64,000 bases of DNA from Spirosoma agri (GTDB taxonomy: Bacteria; Bacteroidota; Bacteroidia; Cytophagales; Spirosomataceae): positions 496,001 to 560,000 of the forward strand of contig NZ_JAAGNZ010000002.1 of assembly GCF_010747415.1 (NCBI RefSeq). The letters are read 5' to 3'. The first letter of the stretch is position 1. Every line of letters begins with the position of its first letter. Below are positions 26,329 through 35,224 of this stretch, piece after piece. The notes beneath the pieces are model-generated. The model was not told the DNA's origin and ran no database searches. It saw only the letters and a list, made by a program, of their open reading frames with translations. The translations under genes were made by a program, and so were the position numbers.

Positions 26329-26505
26329 TTAGGCTCTTGTGCCGCGAATCAGACTGACGCCCGTAAAGAAGAAAATGCCGCCCAGAATAACGTAGACGAA
26401 GGAAGACTGAGAAACTCCGCCTTTGGTGAAGTCTATGCCGCCGTATACCAGACCGATCAGGCCAACCAGCGTCAGAATAATACCGAAAATGCTTTTAACG
26501 TTCAT
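26329..26505 (-). CDS. Small two-helix membrane protein (58 aa)
   Basis: Reading from ATG 26505 gives 58 residues. Two hydrophobic segments (about 5-22 'SIFGIILTLVGLIGLVYG' and 35-53 'SSFVYVILGGIFFFTGVSLI') are joined by a short polar loop. It has a proper start, a stop at 26329 and typical small-membrane-protein composition. Similar short proteins are common in Cytophagales, and none has a role I can name. It converges on the phosphoribosyltransferase gene, with a weak 10-nt inverted repeat (26280-26289/26314-26323) between. Confidence 0.7.
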   Translation of the reverse strand: MNVKSIFGIILTLVGLIGLVYGGIDFTKGGVSQSSFVYVILGGIFFFTGVSLIRGTRA

Positions 26506-26600
26506 GCGTTGACTTTTCAGGGGTGAATGATAGTGATTTGCTATACTAACTAACGCGGACCAATTTCTTCCCGAAAACTCGCTGAATATCTATGATGTGC

Positions 26601-27857
26601 TTAGGATCGACGCAGCATGGACTGCGCTTTTCCGTACGTGAGCGATCGCCAGAGCCATTCCAGCGGCCCATATCGAAACCGGGAAAGCCACCATTGGCTG
26701 AACAGTACCTGCACGATGAAAATCGGAATCGTGAGCAGAGCCGCTACCCACAGATCGATCTCGGCCAGCAGATGAAAGCCGTAACTGAAAAACAGGAACG
26801 TACCGATCAGCGTCTGGAGGACATAACTGGTGAGTGCCATTTTACCGACTAATGCTAGCGACGATACTACCCCGTTCCACGATTGTCTCTGAAAAAGGAG
26901 CGTCAACCCACTGATGTAAAACACGGTCATCAGGGCGCTGTGGCTATCGAACAACGTCATAAACAGGAGTTCGATGGCTTTTGGCGGCTGCTGAGCATTG
27001 CCATATAAAACCATAAGCCCGGCACCGATGGCTGTAATGCCTAGCACCGTGAAGCCACTGTATCGCGTGAGTTTGCGGAAAAAAGAACGGTTATCGGCCA
27101 ATTGCTGAAAGAGCCGTTTCCGACCGGCATACAATCCCAACAAAAAGAAACCGAGTGTGATGTAAAGCCGTCCACTCTCGACTTGAAAGCGCATTTTATC
27201 GTCGAACGCATTCAGGTTGAAATTGACCAGGTCGCCGTAACTACCGTTTTTCAGGATATTGTAATACGTTTTTGGGTCATTCTCGACCGTTTTCTGATCC
27301 GCCTGTGGCTGCGCTTTATCTGGTGGATTGATCAATTCGGTGTAGACGCTTCCCAGGCGGGTGGGAATGTTCATGACTAGCAGTAGGGCCATGGTCAGAA
27401 TAAACTTGTTAGCGGCTTTACCGAAAGGAAGCATCAGAAAACCCAACAGGGCGTAGATGGATAGAATGTCGCCCCGCCATTGCAAATGGTGCAGAAAACC
27501 GATGGCTCCCAGAATGACTAGCCGCCACGCAAAGCGCAGGTAAAATACCGTTGGCGAATCCTGCGATCGGGTCAGCATGAGCGCAAAACTCAGCCCGAAC
27601 AAAAAGGAGAAAAAGGTGTAAAATTTGCCGTCGAAAAATAAGCCAACGATTGTTTGAGCAACACCATTGGCCGGTCCGCTGGCATGAAGTTGATAGACGT
27701 CCCCCGGCAAGGCACCAGCGGCAAACCACTGCGCACTGTGGACGAGTAAGATGCCAAACAGGGCAAAACCGCGCAACGCATCGACAACCTGAATACGGAC
27801 GCCCGGTTCCGCTTCGGTTGCACGTGCGGTACGGGTGAGATCGATTGTAGAATTCAT
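26601..27857 (-). CDS. DUF418-family multi-pass membrane protein
   Basis: A 418-residue protein with about 9-10 membrane helices. It opens with 'VVDALRGFALFGILLVHSAQW', the family's typical first helix, and contains 'FFDGKFYTFFSFLFGLSFALML' and the DUF418 C-terminal core 'VGKMALTSYVLQTLIGTFLFF' with 'PIFIVQVLFSQWWLSRFRYGPLEWLWRSLTY'. DUF418 (YeiB-like) proteins are of unknown biochemical role. It is monocistronic, so context gives no hint. Confidence 0.9.
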   Translation of the reverse strand: MNSTIDLTRTARATEAEPGVRIQVVDALRGFALFGILLVHSAQWFAAGALPGDVYQLHASGPANGVAQTIVGLFFDGKFYTFFSFLFGLSFALMLTRSQDSPTVFYLRFAWRLVILGAIGFLHHLQWRGDILSIYALLGFLMLPFGKAANKFILTMALLLVMNIPTRLGSVYTELINPPDKAQPQADQKTVENDPKTYYNILKNGSYGDLVNFNLNAFDDKMRFQVESGRLYITLGFFLLGLYAGRKRLFQQLADNRSFFRKLTRYSGFTVLGITAIGAGLMVLYGNAQQPPKAIELLFMTLFDSHSALMTVFYISGLTLLFQRQSWNGVVSSLALVGKMALTSYVLQTLIGTFLFFSYGFHLLAEIDLWVAALLTIPIFIVQVLFSQWWLSRFRYGPLEWLWRSLTYGKAQSMLRRS

Positions 27858-27987
27858 AACAGGAGGGTAAGGAGTTATCGCTCAATATAGCGGTGCTGAT
27901 CAACGAGTTACAAGAGAAAGTTGTACGAAATGCCGGAAAGAGGGTATGAACGGGAAACCTGGTAGTTCATCTTCTAGCACAAAAAAA

Positions 27988-28006
27988 CGCACTCGACTCG
28001 AGTGCG
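27988..28006 (-). terminator. Intrinsic terminator of the SNF2 helicase gene
   Basis: An 8-nt stem CGCACTCG (27988-27995) and CGAGTGCG (27999-28006) with a 3-nt loop. On the minus strand it is followed directly by seven T residues (complement of 27981-27987). It lies 43 bp past the helicase stop. Confidence 0.88.
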
Positions 28007-28048
28007 CTGGTTTGCCTGAAATGGCGTGGTCTAACGTAGCAGCCTCGC

Positions 28049-31021
28049 TTATTCCAGCAAGACCATAATATCTTCCTTGGTCAGCGATTTCATAAAGTTC
28101 TCTTCGGTCGAAATCAGACTACCAGCCAGTTGCTGTTTAGCCCGTTGCAACGACAGAATTTTTTCTTCGACGGTGTTCTTAGCGATAAACTTGTAGGTGA
28201 ACACCGTCTTTTGCTGTCCGATCCGGTGAGCCCGGTCAACCGCCTGAGCCTCAATGGCCGGATTCCACCAGGGATCCAGGATAAACACGTAATCGGCAGC
28301 GGTCAGGTTATGACCCAGACCACCCGCCTTGAGCGAAATCAGGAATAATTTGACGGATTCGTCGGTCTGAAACAGTTGTACCTGACTCTGTCGGTCCTGC
28401 GTAGAGCCATCCAGGTAAGCGTACTTGATATTTTTCTCTTTCAGATATTGCCGGACAACGTTTAGGTGCTTAATGAACTGACTGAAAACCAGTACTTTGT
28501 GGTGCTCGATCATGGCACTTTCCAGCCGCATCAACACATCCGATAGCTTGCCCGAATCGCCCTCGTACTCATCATCGACCATACGGGGGTGGTTCGCAAT
28601 CTGCCGAAGCTTGGTCAGACCCTGTAAGACGACCATTTGCGATTTAGCCATACCCTCTTCTTCAATACGCTCCAGAATCAGGTTTCGATAGTAGGATTTG
28701 GCCTCTTCGTACTGTTTTTCCTGATCGGGGGTCATCTCCGAATAGAGGACACTCTCTACTTTTTCGGGCAGGTCCGTGGCTACCTGCGACTTGTTGCGCC
28801 GGAGCATAAACGGTTTGATCAGGCTATACAGTCGCCCGGTTTTGGCTTCGTCGTGACGCTTCTCGATGGGTATCTGAAACTCGTTGCGGAAGAACGACTG
28901 ACTGCCCAGCAACCCCGGATTGATGAAAGACATCTGGGTCCAGATATCCATCGTACTGTTTTCGAGGGGCGTACCGGTCAGAATCAGCCGATTGGCCGTA
29001 TTGAGTTGCATCACCGCTTTGGTGATATGCGACGATGGGTTCTTGATGGCCTGCGATTCATCCAGAATTACGTAATTGAACCGGTAATCGCTCAGTAGAT
29101 CAATGTCAATCCGAACGATGCCGTATGAGGTAAGAATCACATCGTAGCCGTCGAACTGAGCTGTATTTTTCTCCCGGTAGGTGCCCGTATAGACCATCAG
29201 GCGTAAATCGGGCGTGAATTTTCGGGCTTCCAACTCCCAGTTGTACAGGAGCGAGGTCGGCATCACCAACAGGGTCGGATGCGTGGCTCCCGCTTCTTTC
29301 TGTCCCTGAAGCATGGCCAGCGTCATAACGGTTTTTCCCAGGCCCATGTCGTCGGCAAGGCAGCCGCCAAAATGATACTGCCGCAGGAAATTCATCCAGT
29401 CGTAACCCGCCTGCTGATAGGGGCGTAGCGTACCGTGGAAACCGTCAGGCAGCGCAAACGACTCGATCTCCTCGAAGTCGCGCAGCCGTTCGAGCTTGCG
29501 GCTCATAACCGTCGTAGCCAGATTATCGCGTTCCAGTTCCTGAACCAGCGCGAGGTGGTGCTTTTGCAGCACAAGTCGGTCAATGTCGCGCGGATCGACG
29601 CTATCGGGTTGCTCGATAAAACCAAACAACTCGGAATATTTGGTAAACCACACCTCCGGAATGACTGCTACTTCGCCATTCGGTAGGGTGAACTCGTGTT
29701 TTTTGTTCAGGATGAGCGTCCGCAGTTTAAGAAACGGGATCTCAAAGTCGCCAAACCGCACGTTGGCGTAAATATCGAACCAGTCGCGCCCTTCTTCAAT
29801 GGACACGCTGATGCTCGAATAACCCAGAAAATATCGTTTCGAATCCTGCACGTTCTGCCGGAGCAGAAAGCCAGCGTCATTCAGGGCTACGTTGTTGGTC
29901 GACAGCCACGTAAACGCTTCTGACTTGGAAATCGCCAATCGCCCGTGCCGTAGATCGAGTCCCGTATCGCGCAAAAAGCCCAGCTTCTGCCGTTCCAACC
30001 GCTGGTCGCGACGAATTTTATGGAACACATAGTCTTCACCCTTCTTCTCCAGGCTGACGTTGGCCGATGGGCCGAAACTATCGAACCGGAACATGAACTC
30101 GCCGTATTGAAAGGACAGGTCAAACGCAATCCGCTGCCCTGCTTCATCCTCATAATCAGCCCCGTCAGCAAGTACGCCTGCCGATACGGTTCGGCTCGAC
30201 GTAACCATTTCTGACACCGTCAGCACCGCTACGGGTTCAATAACCTCAGACCGTATTTCGAACCCTTTAGCATATACGTCGTAAGCGGCTATGAGCTGGG
30301 TTACGAAACGTTCGTAATACTGCTGCTCAATATTTTTGGGTATTACAATGTGGTTCTTCGTGAAGAAAGGCCGCAGTTTTTTACCATCTACATTTTTACT
30401 GAAATGATAAACCTGGTTCGACACCAGCATATAGGCCGGTTCGTCACAGATCATCAGGGCCCCCTTAAACTGGAATTCGACCCGTTCGGTCTCGCCGGGC
30501 GTGCCGGTCGGGTAGCGGATAATGGGAAAATAATGGGTTGAGTCGGCGTTGCGGATAAAGTGGAAATGAACCTTGGCCGGTTCCGGTTTCCACTCGATCG
30601 ATAGCCAGGCCGGGTTGCCATCGTTACCCATGACATAAAATGGCTTTCCGGCAAGGAGAGCCATAATCTGCGCTTTAATGGTGTCCAGATAGCCACAGAT
30701 GGCTTCCTGAACGAGTTTATCGCCCTTGTGCGGATCGTATATCTTCAGGAAGAAATCGACGGCGGGTAATTTTCGTGTGTTGAACTTCTTAACGATGGTG
30801 TCCTGCTGAATGCTTTCGATAAGCCGAACGAGTTCAAAATCGCGTTCGTCCAGTTCCTGCGAAAATTCGCTAACATTTTGCGTAGAAAGTGTTTGATTCA
30901 ACAAGGTTAGTTCGCCCCGACCATTTAGCTGTACGACAAAGGCTTCAATGAGATAGCCCAGGAACTCGTGCGCCAAAAGCGAGTAAACAATCTGGAAGGG
31001 TTCGGACGGCGAAACTTTCAT
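28049..31021 (-). CDS. SNF2-family DEAD/DEAH-box helicase-like ATPase
   Basis: A 990-residue protein. The first 520 residues form a family-specific region without recognised motifs. The SNF2 core follows: 'LRPYQQAGYDWMNFLRQYHFGGCLADDMGLGKT' near 530-562 (Walker A), 'YVILDESQAIKN' near 648-660 (DESQ in place of DEAH), 'LILTGTPLENS', and the C-terminal lobe with 'LVFSQFIKHLNVV' and 'DRAHRIGQQKTVFTYKFI'. Such proteins are DNA translocases or remodelers; the role here is unknown. A good Bacteroidota promoter lies 148 bp upstream. Confidence 0.93.
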   Translation of the reverse strand: MKVSPSEPFQIVYSLLAHEFLGYLIEAFVVQLNGRGELTLLNQTLSTQNVSEFSQELDERDFELVRLIESIQQDTIVKKFNTRKLPAVDFFLKIYDPHKGDKLVQEAICGYLDTIKAQIMALLAGKPFYVMGNDGNPAWLSIEWKPEPAKVHFHFIRNADSTHYFPIIRYPTGTPGETERVEFQFKGALMICDEPAYMLVSNQVYHFSKNVDGKKLRPFFTKNHIVIPKNIEQQYYERFVTQLIAAYDVYAKGFEIRSEVIEPVAVLTVSEMVTSSRTVSAGVLADGADYEDEAGQRIAFDLSFQYGEFMFRFDSFGPSANVSLEKKGEDYVFHKIRRDQRLERQKLGFLRDTGLDLRHGRLAISKSEAFTWLSTNNVALNDAGFLLRQNVQDSKRYFLGYSSISVSIEEGRDWFDIYANVRFGDFEIPFLKLRTLILNKKHEFTLPNGEVAVIPEVWFTKYSELFGFIEQPDSVDPRDIDRLVLQKHHLALVQELERDNLATTVMSRKLERLRDFEEIESFALPDGFHGTLRPYQQAGYDWMNFLRQYHFGGCLADDMGLGKTVMTLAMLQGQKEAGATHPTLLVMPTSLLYNWELEARKFTPDLRLMVYTGTYREKNTAQFDGYDVILTSYGIVRIDIDLLSDYRFNYVILDESQAIKNPSSHITKAVMQLNTANRLILTGTPLENSTMDIWTQMSFINPGLLGSQSFFRNEFQIPIEKRHDEAKTGRLYSLIKPFMLRRNKSQVATDLPEKVESVLYSEMTPDQEKQYEEAKSYYRNLILERIEEEGMAKSQMVVLQGLTKLRQIANHPRMVDDEYEGDSGKLSDVLMRLESAMIEHHKVLVFSQFIKHLNVVRQYLKEKNIKYAYLDGSTQDRQSQVQLFQTDESVKLFLISLKAGGLGHNLTAADYVFILDPWWNPAIEAQAVDRAHRIGQQKTVFTYKFIAKNTVEEKILSLQRAKQQLAGSLISTEENFMKSLTKEDIMVLLE

Positions 31022-31390
31022 GGTACAGCAACAACAGAATGAACAGCTTAACTACGGATAATCAGCTAGAAAAGTGAGGTAACAGGCTACTTACTAATCC
31101 GTTGGATAATGACAAAGGAGCAACTGAATACGAGCAAGTTAGGCTCGTTCCGGTATGGCTACAGGTTTCAAATATACGAACAGAAATAAGAAACCCAACC
31201 GAAGTGTTGGCCGGAGAAGAAATCTTTGGCTGAGTTTATTTACGTGTTACTATTCGTTGTAAAACGAACCGACAAATCCGTAGCGTTACACTAGGGTATT
31301 GAATCTGTTAACAATAGCCACGGTTTTCCGCTGTCTGCGCCCGTCTGGCGATGCACAAACATATCGATCAGTCTTGTTGAAGCGATCAAC
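31022..31390. other. Intergenic region between the helicase and LacI regulator genes
   Basis: No credible ORF. It contains the helicase promoter at 31169-31198. The part near 31320-31385, just beyond the lacI stop, shows no clear hairpin or T-run. Confidence 0.5.
31169..31198 (-). promoter_or_regulatory. Bacteroidota-type promoter for the SNF2 helicase gene
   Basis: On the minus strand TTG (31198-31196), a 19-bp spacer, then TATATTTG (31176-31169). Both elements and the spacing match the Bacteroidota consensus. The distance to the start codon is about 148 bp. Confidence 0.6.
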
Positions 31391-32419
31391 TCAAAAGATA
31401 GCGGATTTAAGCGAAGACTCCCGGACGATCAATTCCGAGTGCAGAACAATTCGGTTTGTCGTCTGAATGTTCATAGTGCCGTTCAAATGATTGATCAGAC
31501 TTTGAGCCGCCACTTCGCCCATCTTTTCGCCGGGGTAATCGATGGTAGTCAGGTTAGGCTCGATAACGGTCGATACCGGATCATTGTTGAATCCTACCAC
31601 GGCAATATCGGAAGGGATCGACAGGCCAGCCCGTTTGAGTGCACTCATGCAGCTTACCGCACAAAAATCGTTGGCAATAAAAAGTCCGTCGGGACGCCCT
31701 GCCATCGACTGAATATGGCTGGCCGCTTCAATGCCCGCTTCCTCACTCAGGTCTGTCATCCTGATCAGTTCTTCTTCGTAGGGTAAGCCCGCTTCCAGCA
31801 GGGCCAGCCGGTAGCCTTCCAGGCGATCGATGTACACGTTCCGCTTCAGACTACCCGTTACGTGCATTATCCGCCGACAACCCTGCCCGATCAGATGCGC
31901 GGTTGCTTCGTAGCCCGCTTTAACGTTGTCGATCACAATGCTGGTGCCCTGTTTGTGATCAAGTACCCGGTCAAAGAACAGCAACGGAACGCCTTTTTTG
32001 GTAAACGCGTCGAAATGGTCCGTCTTCTCCGTGTCGTAGGCAACGGACACCAGCAGGCCATCGACGCGGCTGTTGAACATTGTCTTTGCATTAGCCACTT
32101 CTTTCTTGACCGATTCCAGTGATTGGCTGATGATCAGGTTGTACGAAGATTTATTCGCGACCTTTTCCATACCCGCCAATACGGTCGACATAAAGTTGCT
32201 GTTCAGTCGGGGCACAATAACGCCGATTGTGTTCGTTCGCTGGCGTCTTAAGTTACTGGCAAACGTGTTTGAGCGATAGCCCATCTCCGTAGCTGTAGCG
32301 GTAATGATGCGTTTGGTGTTGCTATTAATCGCTGGATGGTCATTCAGGGCTCGGCTAACGGTGGCTGGTGAAAGATTCAGCAGCTTCGCAATATCGTATA
32401 TGGTTGTTTCTTTCTCCAT
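31391..32419 (-). CDS. LacI/GalR-family transcriptional regulator (left end of the sugar locus)
   Basis: A 342-residue regulator. The helix-turn-helix is at about residues 6-27 ('TIYDIAKLLNLSPATVSRAL'), followed by the hinge and a periplasmic-binding-protein-like effector domain ('NTIGVIVPRLNSNFMSTVLAGME', 'RVDGLLVSVAYD', 'DGLFIANDFCAVSCMSALK', 'VVGFNNDPVSTVIEPNLTTID'). It is divergent from the RraA-like gene that begins the plus-strand arm. Two CcpA/LacI-type operator candidates lie between them, at 32484-32497 and 32748-32761. The effector is likely a sugar or sugar acid from the locus, by inference. Confidence 0.93.
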   Translation of the reverse strand: MEKETTIYDIAKLLNLSPATVSRALNDHPAINSNTKRIITATATEMGYRSNTFASNLRRQRTNTIGVIVPRLNSNFMSTVLAGMEKVANKSSYNLIISQSLESVKKEVANAKTMFNSRVDGLLVSVAYDTEKTDHFDAFTKKGVPLLFFDRVLDHKQGTSIVIDNVKAGYEATAHLIGQGCRRIMHVTGSLKRNVYIDRLEGYRLALLEAGLPYEEELIRMTDLSEEAGIEAASHIQSMAGRPDGLFIANDFCAVSCMSALKRAGLSIPSDIAVVGFNNDPVSTVIEPNLTTIDYPGEKMGEVAAQSLINHLNGTMNIQTTNRIVLHSELIVRESSLKSAIF

Positions 32420-32483
32420 AAATTAAAACAAACTCTACAAATAGCCTTTAAGGTGAAGCACATAGCAGGAGCATCAGTTTTAA

Positions 32484-32497
32484 TGCAATCCATTGCA
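32484..32497. promoter_or_regulatory. LacI-family operator candidate, lacI-proximal
   Basis: TGCAATCCATTGCA has perfect 6-bp arms (TGCAAT/ATTGCA) and matches the LacI/CcpA consensus TGNAANCGNTTNCA except at one central base. It lies 65 bp upstream of the regulator's start and could mediate autoregulation. Confidence 0.55.
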
Positions 32498-32745
32498 GGT
32501 TGGTGGGCTAGTCAATTATTACTAATTAGTTAGTGACAGTTTAATATAACGCACTGACTAGTAGCTGATTATTTTGTTGATCTTGCTTTCTATTGATCAG
32601 TTTCGCTGAACTGAGTGCGAAGTAAAGCAGAAGGTTGGAGAACAGCATTATTGTAATACTTTTATATTTTACATGACCAAAGTTTGTTTATTCGCTGGCT
32701 TGCCATAGCATGACAGCAAAATAAAAATAGGCAATAAAAAAAGTA

Positions 32746-32761
32746 ATTCAATCGATTGCAT
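32746..32761. promoter_or_regulatory. LacI-family operator candidate, catabolic-gene-proximal
   Basis: ATTCAATCGATTGCAT is palindromic at 14 of 16 positions with a central CG. The core TTCAATCGATTGCA matches TGNAANCGNTTNCA with one mismatch and shares ATTGCA with the other site. It lies 70 bp before the RraA-like start. Confidence 0.55.
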
Positions 32762-32830
32762 AGGTAGAAGCGTAGGGCGATGGTCTTATTCCGGACAAAT
32801 CCTGAATCCTTACATCTCTATTTTTTCGCT

Positions 32831-33775
32831 ATGAAATTGGTCGTCTTTGTCGCGGCTGTGCTTTCGCTGACCGGCGTGGTAACGAGGTCACTGGGCCAGC
32901 AGATTTCCCGGGAAGAACTCATTTTTCTGACCCCCGACTGGAAAGGAGAACGATTCCCCGACGGTCGTCCGAAGGTGCCGGATGCTATTCTGAAACGCAT
33001 GAAACGCGTTACGCAGGAAGAAGCCTGGGCGGTACTCAAAGGTGAAAAGTATCGATACCAGTTTGCCGGTGACTGGCAGACCATCAATCCGGATAGCGTA
33101 CTCGTTGGGCGCGCGCTTACGGCAACGTTTATGCCGGGTCGGCCCGATGTTCACCGCGTTACGGACGATAAGGGGCACACGAAAGATGGGCGCGTTAAAT
33201 CGCAGAATGCCTGGCCGATCGATATGCTCGTTAAGGGGGATGTCTATGTTGTGGATCAGTTTGGGATGCACGAGGATGGACCGACCATCGGCGATAATCT
33301 GGGCAACTCGATCTACGCTAAAACCGGTAATGGCATTGTCTACGAAGGGGCCGTTCGGGATGTTGCCGGACTGAAAGAGATTGGCGGTTTTACGTCCTAT
33401 TTTCGGAGTTACCACCCTTCGCACCACAATCCGGAGGGCGATCTGAACACCACGCTGGTCGGGATCAATCGGCCAACGCGCATCGGTAGGGTCATGGTCA
33501 TGCCGGGTGATATCGTGCTGGGACGCGATGGGGGTGTCTGCTTCATTCCGCCCCACCTGGCTGAGAAAGTCGTGAAAACCTCGGAAATTATCCGCCTACG
33601 TGACATGTTCGGGCACCTGCGTCTGCGCGAGCAGAAATACACACCCGGCCAGATCGACTCCCGCTGGTCCGACGACATCGAAAAAGACTTTTCGCAATGG
33701 CTCAACGCGCACGTGAACGAACTACCCGTTCCGAAAGAGCAAATACAGGACTACCTCAAAACCCGAACCTGGTAA
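32831..33775 (+). CDS. Exported RraA-like protein (HMG aldolase / demethylmenaquinone methyltransferase-like fold)
   Basis: The ATG at 32831 begins a signal peptide (MKLVVFVAAVLSLTGVVTRSLGQ); in-frame sequence from 32780 is less plausible. The 314-residue protein carries the RraA fold: 'LVGRALTATFMPGRPDV', 'VYVVDQFGMHEDGPTIGDNLGNSIYAKTGNGIVYEGAVRDVAGLKEI', and 'VMPGDIVLGRDGGVCFIPPHLAEKVV'. The G-x-N-x-(17-21)-R-D type signature of class II pyruvate aldolases is present as 'GDNLGN' then 'GAVRD'. Characterised relatives act as hydroxy-methyl-oxoglutarate aldolases or RNase E inhibitors, both cytoplasmic, so the leader is notable. It is the first gene of the plus-strand arm, followed by a sugar-acid dehydratase. 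Confidence 0.85.
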   Translation: MKLVVFVAAVLSLTGVVTRSLGQQISREELIFLTPDWKGERFPDGRPKVPDAILKRMKRVTQEEAWAVLKGEKYRYQFAGDWQTINPDSVLVGRALTATFMPGRPDVHRVTDDKGHTKDGRVKSQNAWPIDMLVKGDVYVVDQFGMHEDGPTIGDNLGNSIYAKTGNGIVYEGAVRDVAGLKEIGGFTSYFRSYHPSHHNPEGDLNTTLVGINRPTRIGRVMVMPGDIVLGRDGGVCFIPPHLAEKVVKTSEIIRLRDMFGHLRLREQKYTPGQIDSRWSDDIEKDFSQWLNAHVNELPVPKEQIQDYLKTRTW

Positions 33776-33798
33776 ACCGACCTAAGCCTCTTTTATTT

Positions 33799-35082
33799 AT
33801 GAAAACGACTACATCCCGACGTTCTTTTTTGACGAAAAGCGCACTAGCCGGTGTCTTCAGCACGACTTCCTTCGCTGGCTTTGGCGAAGGGCTCGAAACG
33901 GCTGTCGACCGCGCTCCGCTTTCGTCGGCCCCCTCGCAACTGAAAGTCACCGACATTAAATGTGGCTACACGCGGGGCGGTCACAGCCTGTTCGTAAAAG
34001 TGCATACCAATCAGGGAATCTGGGGCTGTGGCGAAGCGGTTGATGCATCCGTAGGGACCTACCATCTGGTGAAGCTGATCGGCGAACGGATCAAAGGTAA
34101 AAGTCCGCTCAACGTGAATCGGCTCTTCGAAGACGTTCGCAAATCCGGCTTTTTTGAGGGCGCACAGGCCGGTATGTACATCTCCGTGCTGTCGGCCATC
34201 GAAACGGCCTTGTGGGATCTGGTCGGTAAGGCGCTGGGGATGCCCGTTTACCAATTGCTCGGCGGCAAGTTCCGGGACAAAGTCCGGGTCTACTGCGATA
34301 CCGGCGCTTACCGGGAAACCGACACTAGTGCCGAAGCCTTTGGCAAGAGCGCCAAAAAAGCGGTAGATATGGGGTTTACCGCCGTCAAATACGATATCGA
34401 TGAGCGCAACGACCCGAACAAATTCGACGCGTATAACTGGACAGCCAGCCAGGGTGAACTCGAACGGATGTACAACCAGATTGCGGGTGTCCGGAAAGCC
34501 GTCGGACCCAAAATTGACATATGCGTAGACATGCACGGGCGGTATGACGTAACCACGGGCCGACGGGTCGCAAAACTGATGGAACCGCTGAATCTGCTGT
34601 TTCTCGAAGAGCCGATTCCGGCAGAAAACCCCGAAGCCTACAAGCAAATTCGTGAGGCATCCAATACACCGATCTGCGCCGGCGAGAATCATTACCTGGC
34701 GCATGGTTTCCGAAAGTTACTCGAAATTGGGGCTGTTGACATCATCATGCCTGATTTGCAGAAAGCTGGTGGATTGGGTGAAGGTCAGCGCATTGCCAAT
34801 CTGGCTAACCTGTATTACGTGCCCTTTGCCCCGCACATGGTAGCCTCTTATCTGGGAGCCATGGCGTCGAGCCACGTCTGTGCATCGGTGCCAAACTTCT
34901 TGATTCTGGAATGGCAGATCTATTTCCATGAAGAGCCAATGTTCAAGGATATCGTCACCTTCGATGGACCGATGATCGAGAAAGGATTTATTCCGCTGTC
35001 GGAAAAGCCGGGTATCGGTGTCGAAATCAACGAAGAGGGTATGAAAAAATACGCACCGAAAGACGTGCCTTTCTTCGTTTGA
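33799..35082 (+). CDS. Exported mandelate racemase/muconate lactonizing enzyme-family dehydratase
   Basis: The ATG at 33799 gives a Tat-type leader, 'TSRRSFLTKSALAGVF'; longer in-frame sequence overlaps the previous gene. The 427-residue protein is an enolase-superfamily enzyme with the N-terminal capping domain and a TIM barrel. Metal-ligand positions are in 'ICVDMHGRYD' (near 243), 'LFLEEPIPAEN' (near 269) and 'ICAGENHYLAHG' (near 294), and a catalytic His in 'FAPHMVASYLG' (near 344). The pattern is closest to galactonate/mannonate dehydratase-like members, which turn aldonic acids into 2-keto-3-deoxy acids. It starts 23 bp after the RraA-like gene, so the two are one operon. Confidence 0.88.
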   Translation: MKTTTSRRSFLTKSALAGVFSTTSFAGFGEGLETAVDRAPLSSAPSQLKVTDIKCGYTRGGHSLFVKVHTNQGIWGCGEAVDASVGTYHLVKLIGERIKGKSPLNVNRLFEDVRKSGFFEGAQAGMYISVLSAIETALWDLVGKALGMPVYQLLGGKFRDKVRVYCDTGAYRETDTSAEAFGKSAKKAVDMGFTAVKYDIDERNDPNKFDAYNWTASQGELERMYNQIAGVRKAVGPKIDICVDMHGRYDVTTGRRVAKLMEPLNLLFLEEPIPAENPEAYKQIREASNTPICAGENHYLAHGFRKLLEIGAVDIIMPDLQKAGGLGEGQRIANLANLYYVPFAPHMVASYLGAMASSHVCASVPNFLILEWQIYFHEEPMFKDIVTFDGPMIEKGFIPLSEKPGIGVEINEEGMKKYAPKDVPFFV

Positions 35083-35093
35083 TTATATGCCCC

Positions 35094-35137
35094 CGATTGG
35101 CCTTTCGTTATCACTTTACATAGCGTAAGGCCAATCG
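35094..35137. terminator. Intercistronic hairpin
   Basis: An 11-nt perfect stem CGATTGGCCTT (35094-35104) and AAGGCCAATCG (35127-35137) with a 22-nt loop and no T-run. It could be an attenuator or an mRNA processing site between the dehydratase and uxuA genes. Confidence 0.45.
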
Positions 35138-35224
35138 ACCAATACACAAAACACGACAATTAAACGACAAAATAACCAGTCGGGAGGCTGATTGTCGCCG
35201 GCAAAAAAAGACAGTAGAGCTTAC

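Larger units (their letters stand above)
32420..32830. other. Divergent regulatory region, lacI / RraA-like gene
   Basis: 411 bp of AT-rich, non-coding sequence between divergent genes. It contains the two LacI-type operator candidates listed separately. No TAnnTTTG promoter with correct spacing was found by eye on either strand. Confidence 0.6.

Noticed and set aside
35192..35224. Upstream TTG start for uxuA
   Set aside because: The UxuA family begins close to the [12 protein letters not shown] motif, and ATG 35225 places it correctly; the extension is unlike the family.
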